Below, piece by piece: positions 62,901 to 64,000 of a DNA stretch of 64,000 bases. The position numbers were made by a program, and so were the translations under genes. The DNA is from Mucilaginibacter ginsenosidivorax. GTDB lineage: Bacteria; Bacteroidota; Bacteroidia; Sphingobacteriales; Sphingobacteriaceae. The stretch covers positions 4,464,001-4,528,000 of the forward strand of contig NZ_CP042437.1 of assembly GCF_007971525.1 (NCBI RefSeq). Reading direction: 5' to 3'. Every line of letters starts with the position of its first letter. The stretch's first letter is position 1. A model generated the notes under the pieces. The model ran no database searches. It was not told the origin of the DNA and saw only the letters and a list, made by a program, of their open reading frames with translations.

Positions 62901-64000
62901 ATCTCTTTTAATATATTAGATACCGTGAGTATTTTATGAATCACCAGCATACTTACGTAGCTCCAGAACACGGTATTGATGAGAAATTCGAAACTAAGGC
63001 CCCGCCACATAATCTGGAACAGTCCGCTAAACACAAGGGCGGTGCCCAAAATATATCCTCCAAAAAGCTTTTCGGCTTTTACCGAGATAATTTGTGCTAC
63101 GGCGCCATAAACAAGCATAATAACAAATACCCCCAGGCCTCCAAAGCTCAGGTAAGCATCTACAATAAAAGCCGGTTTGGCCGATACGCTTGAAGCTCTG
63201 TTAACTACGCCTGCATCGTAAACCCGCTCCATAATCAAATCTTCGGTGCTGGGTTTATCAGGCCAAAAAATTCTGGGTATGATAGCCATGCCCGATTGCT
63301 CGAGCAACTTTGTGCCGTAAAAATCAACGTTTTTTGGGGTTGATTGGGTGAATTTGATAAACATATCAATCTCGCTAAGCCGGTAGGCCAAAAAGCCCCA
63401 GTTTGAGTCGTCGCCATCGCCGGGATCGCTGCTTAATGCCGCATCAAGCGCCAGTTGAGTTGCCTCATCTGCCGAGGCATCGCCCGACCATGCGTTTTGC
63501 CTGAAAATGCGATTATACGTTGGTAAAAACATAAATAAAAGCAGCAGGGCAGGGATGAAGATGCCGGCTACCAACTTTTTGTAATTGGGATACAGGAAAA
63601 CCCCCAACACCAGCACACTGATGATAATGGGTTCCTTAAACCCCGAAGTTAAGGCGGTATAAAAGTTAAAAAAGTAAAAGGCAATGCAAATAAGTGTATT
63701 GCCAATTTTTTTAAGCGGGATAGCAAAGGCAAGCGCCAGCGTACCGGCAATAAAACTTAGCGAACTAAACTGGTTGGCAAATTGCGATAATCCCGGAATA
63801 CGAATAAAAAATATAGACGCCGGGAAGCTGACAACAGCAAACATCATAAGCAAATTTGCCAGTTTATCTTTTGGCATATAGTATTTTGATTTGGTATCAT
63901 AACTCATAAAAATCAAAATACCCGATACAAAAGCCGCATGCCCCAGGCAATAGTAGCGTTGGCACTGCGCCGTGTACAGCAAACGGTCTCTGTCAACAAG
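62897..64000 (-). CDS. Wzy-like polysaccharide polymerase-like membrane protein, partial
   Basis: The frame is open to the right edge of the window (upstream codons read ...DRDRLLYT), so the start and the N-terminal part lie beyond it. At least 367 residues visible, with ten or so membrane segments and a periplasmic loop (NRIFRQNAWSGDASADEATQLALDAALSSDPGDG; PRIFWPDKPSTEDLIMERVYDAGV) as in the Wzy-like proteins linked to exosortase loci in this phylum (the naming is from memory). Overlaps the GT4 gene by four bases. Probably polymerises or ligates the EPS repeat. Confidence 0.75.
   Translation of the reverse strand, partial: LVDRDRLLYTAQCQRYYCLGHAAFVSGILIFMSYDTKSKYYMPKDKLANLLMMFAVVSFPASIFFIRIPGLSQFANQFSSLSFIAGTLALAFAIPLKKIGNTLICIAFYFFNFYTALTSGFKEPIIISVLVLGVFLYPNYKKLVAGIFIPALLLLFMFLPTYNRIFRQNAWSGDASADEATQLALDAALSSDPGDGDDSNWGFLAYRLSEIDMFIKFTQSTPKNVDFYGTKLLEQSGMAIIPRIFWPDKPSTEDLIMERVYDAGVVNRASSVSAKPAFIVDAYLSFGGLGVFVIMLVYGAVAQIISVKAEKLFGGYILGTALVFSGLFQIMWRGLSFEFLINTVFWSYVSMLVIHKILTVSNILKEI

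Overview
The window looks like a chromosome segment of a Bacteroidota bacterium, most probably family Sphingobacteriaceae (Mucilaginibacter or Pedobacter type; the genus is inference). Signs of this are near-absent Shine-Dalgarno sites, promoters of the TAnnTTTG type, a Bacteroidota-type RpoZ and BamD, the gliding lipoprotein GldB, a secreted protease with a type IX secretion (T9SS) C-terminal signal, many lipoproteins, and MG2/TonB-plug surface proteins.

Layout. 0-6 kb: end of sdaA, then two paralogous MG2-domain surface proteins. 6-9 kb: dcd, then a tight PPTase-lipB-GDSL lipoprotein operon. 9-18 kb: a CBM9-like secreted protein, clpS, a histidine phosphatase, ilvE, ettA and clpC. 18-24 kb: small envelope proteins, fabI and recN. 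24-30 kb: BlaI/M56 pair, a DUF4835 (PorD-like) gene, coaBC, rpoZ and bamD. 30-36 kb: two SDR-type proteins, a photolyase and two FKBP lipoproteins. 36-48 kb: a MarR regulator, ggt, an S8 protease with a T9SS tail, nadE and gldB, and small membrane or lipoproteins. 48-54 kb: two MacB/FtsX-type permease paralogs. 54-58 kb: a peroxiredoxin, an acyltransferase, tRNA-Arg(ACG), adk and obgE. 58-64 kb: an exopolysaccharide locus with a Wzy-like protein, a GT4, a GT2 fused to an exosortase-like domain, a WcaF-like acetyltransferase and a GT-C-like membrane protein.

The genes are mostly housekeeping; the unusual content is between them. (1) Ten intergenic regions carry arms of about 7-bp degenerate units in inverted orientation. 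Each locus has its own unit sequence, all ten lie between genes read in the same direction, and one arm usually touches or overlaps the upstream stop codon. (2) A C-run/G-run palindrome sits directly behind several stop codons and also occurs in frame inside recN. (3) A noncoding element of about 150 bp occurs twice, 30 kb apart and in opposite orientation, with a hairpin kept by compatible substitutions. (4) A nested inverted-repeat element of about 300 bp lies between the two permease genes. (5) Several other palindromic repeat families are present. In the coding part the most notable item is the GT2-exosortase fusion. No CRISPR array, transposase, integrase or prophage gene was seen.
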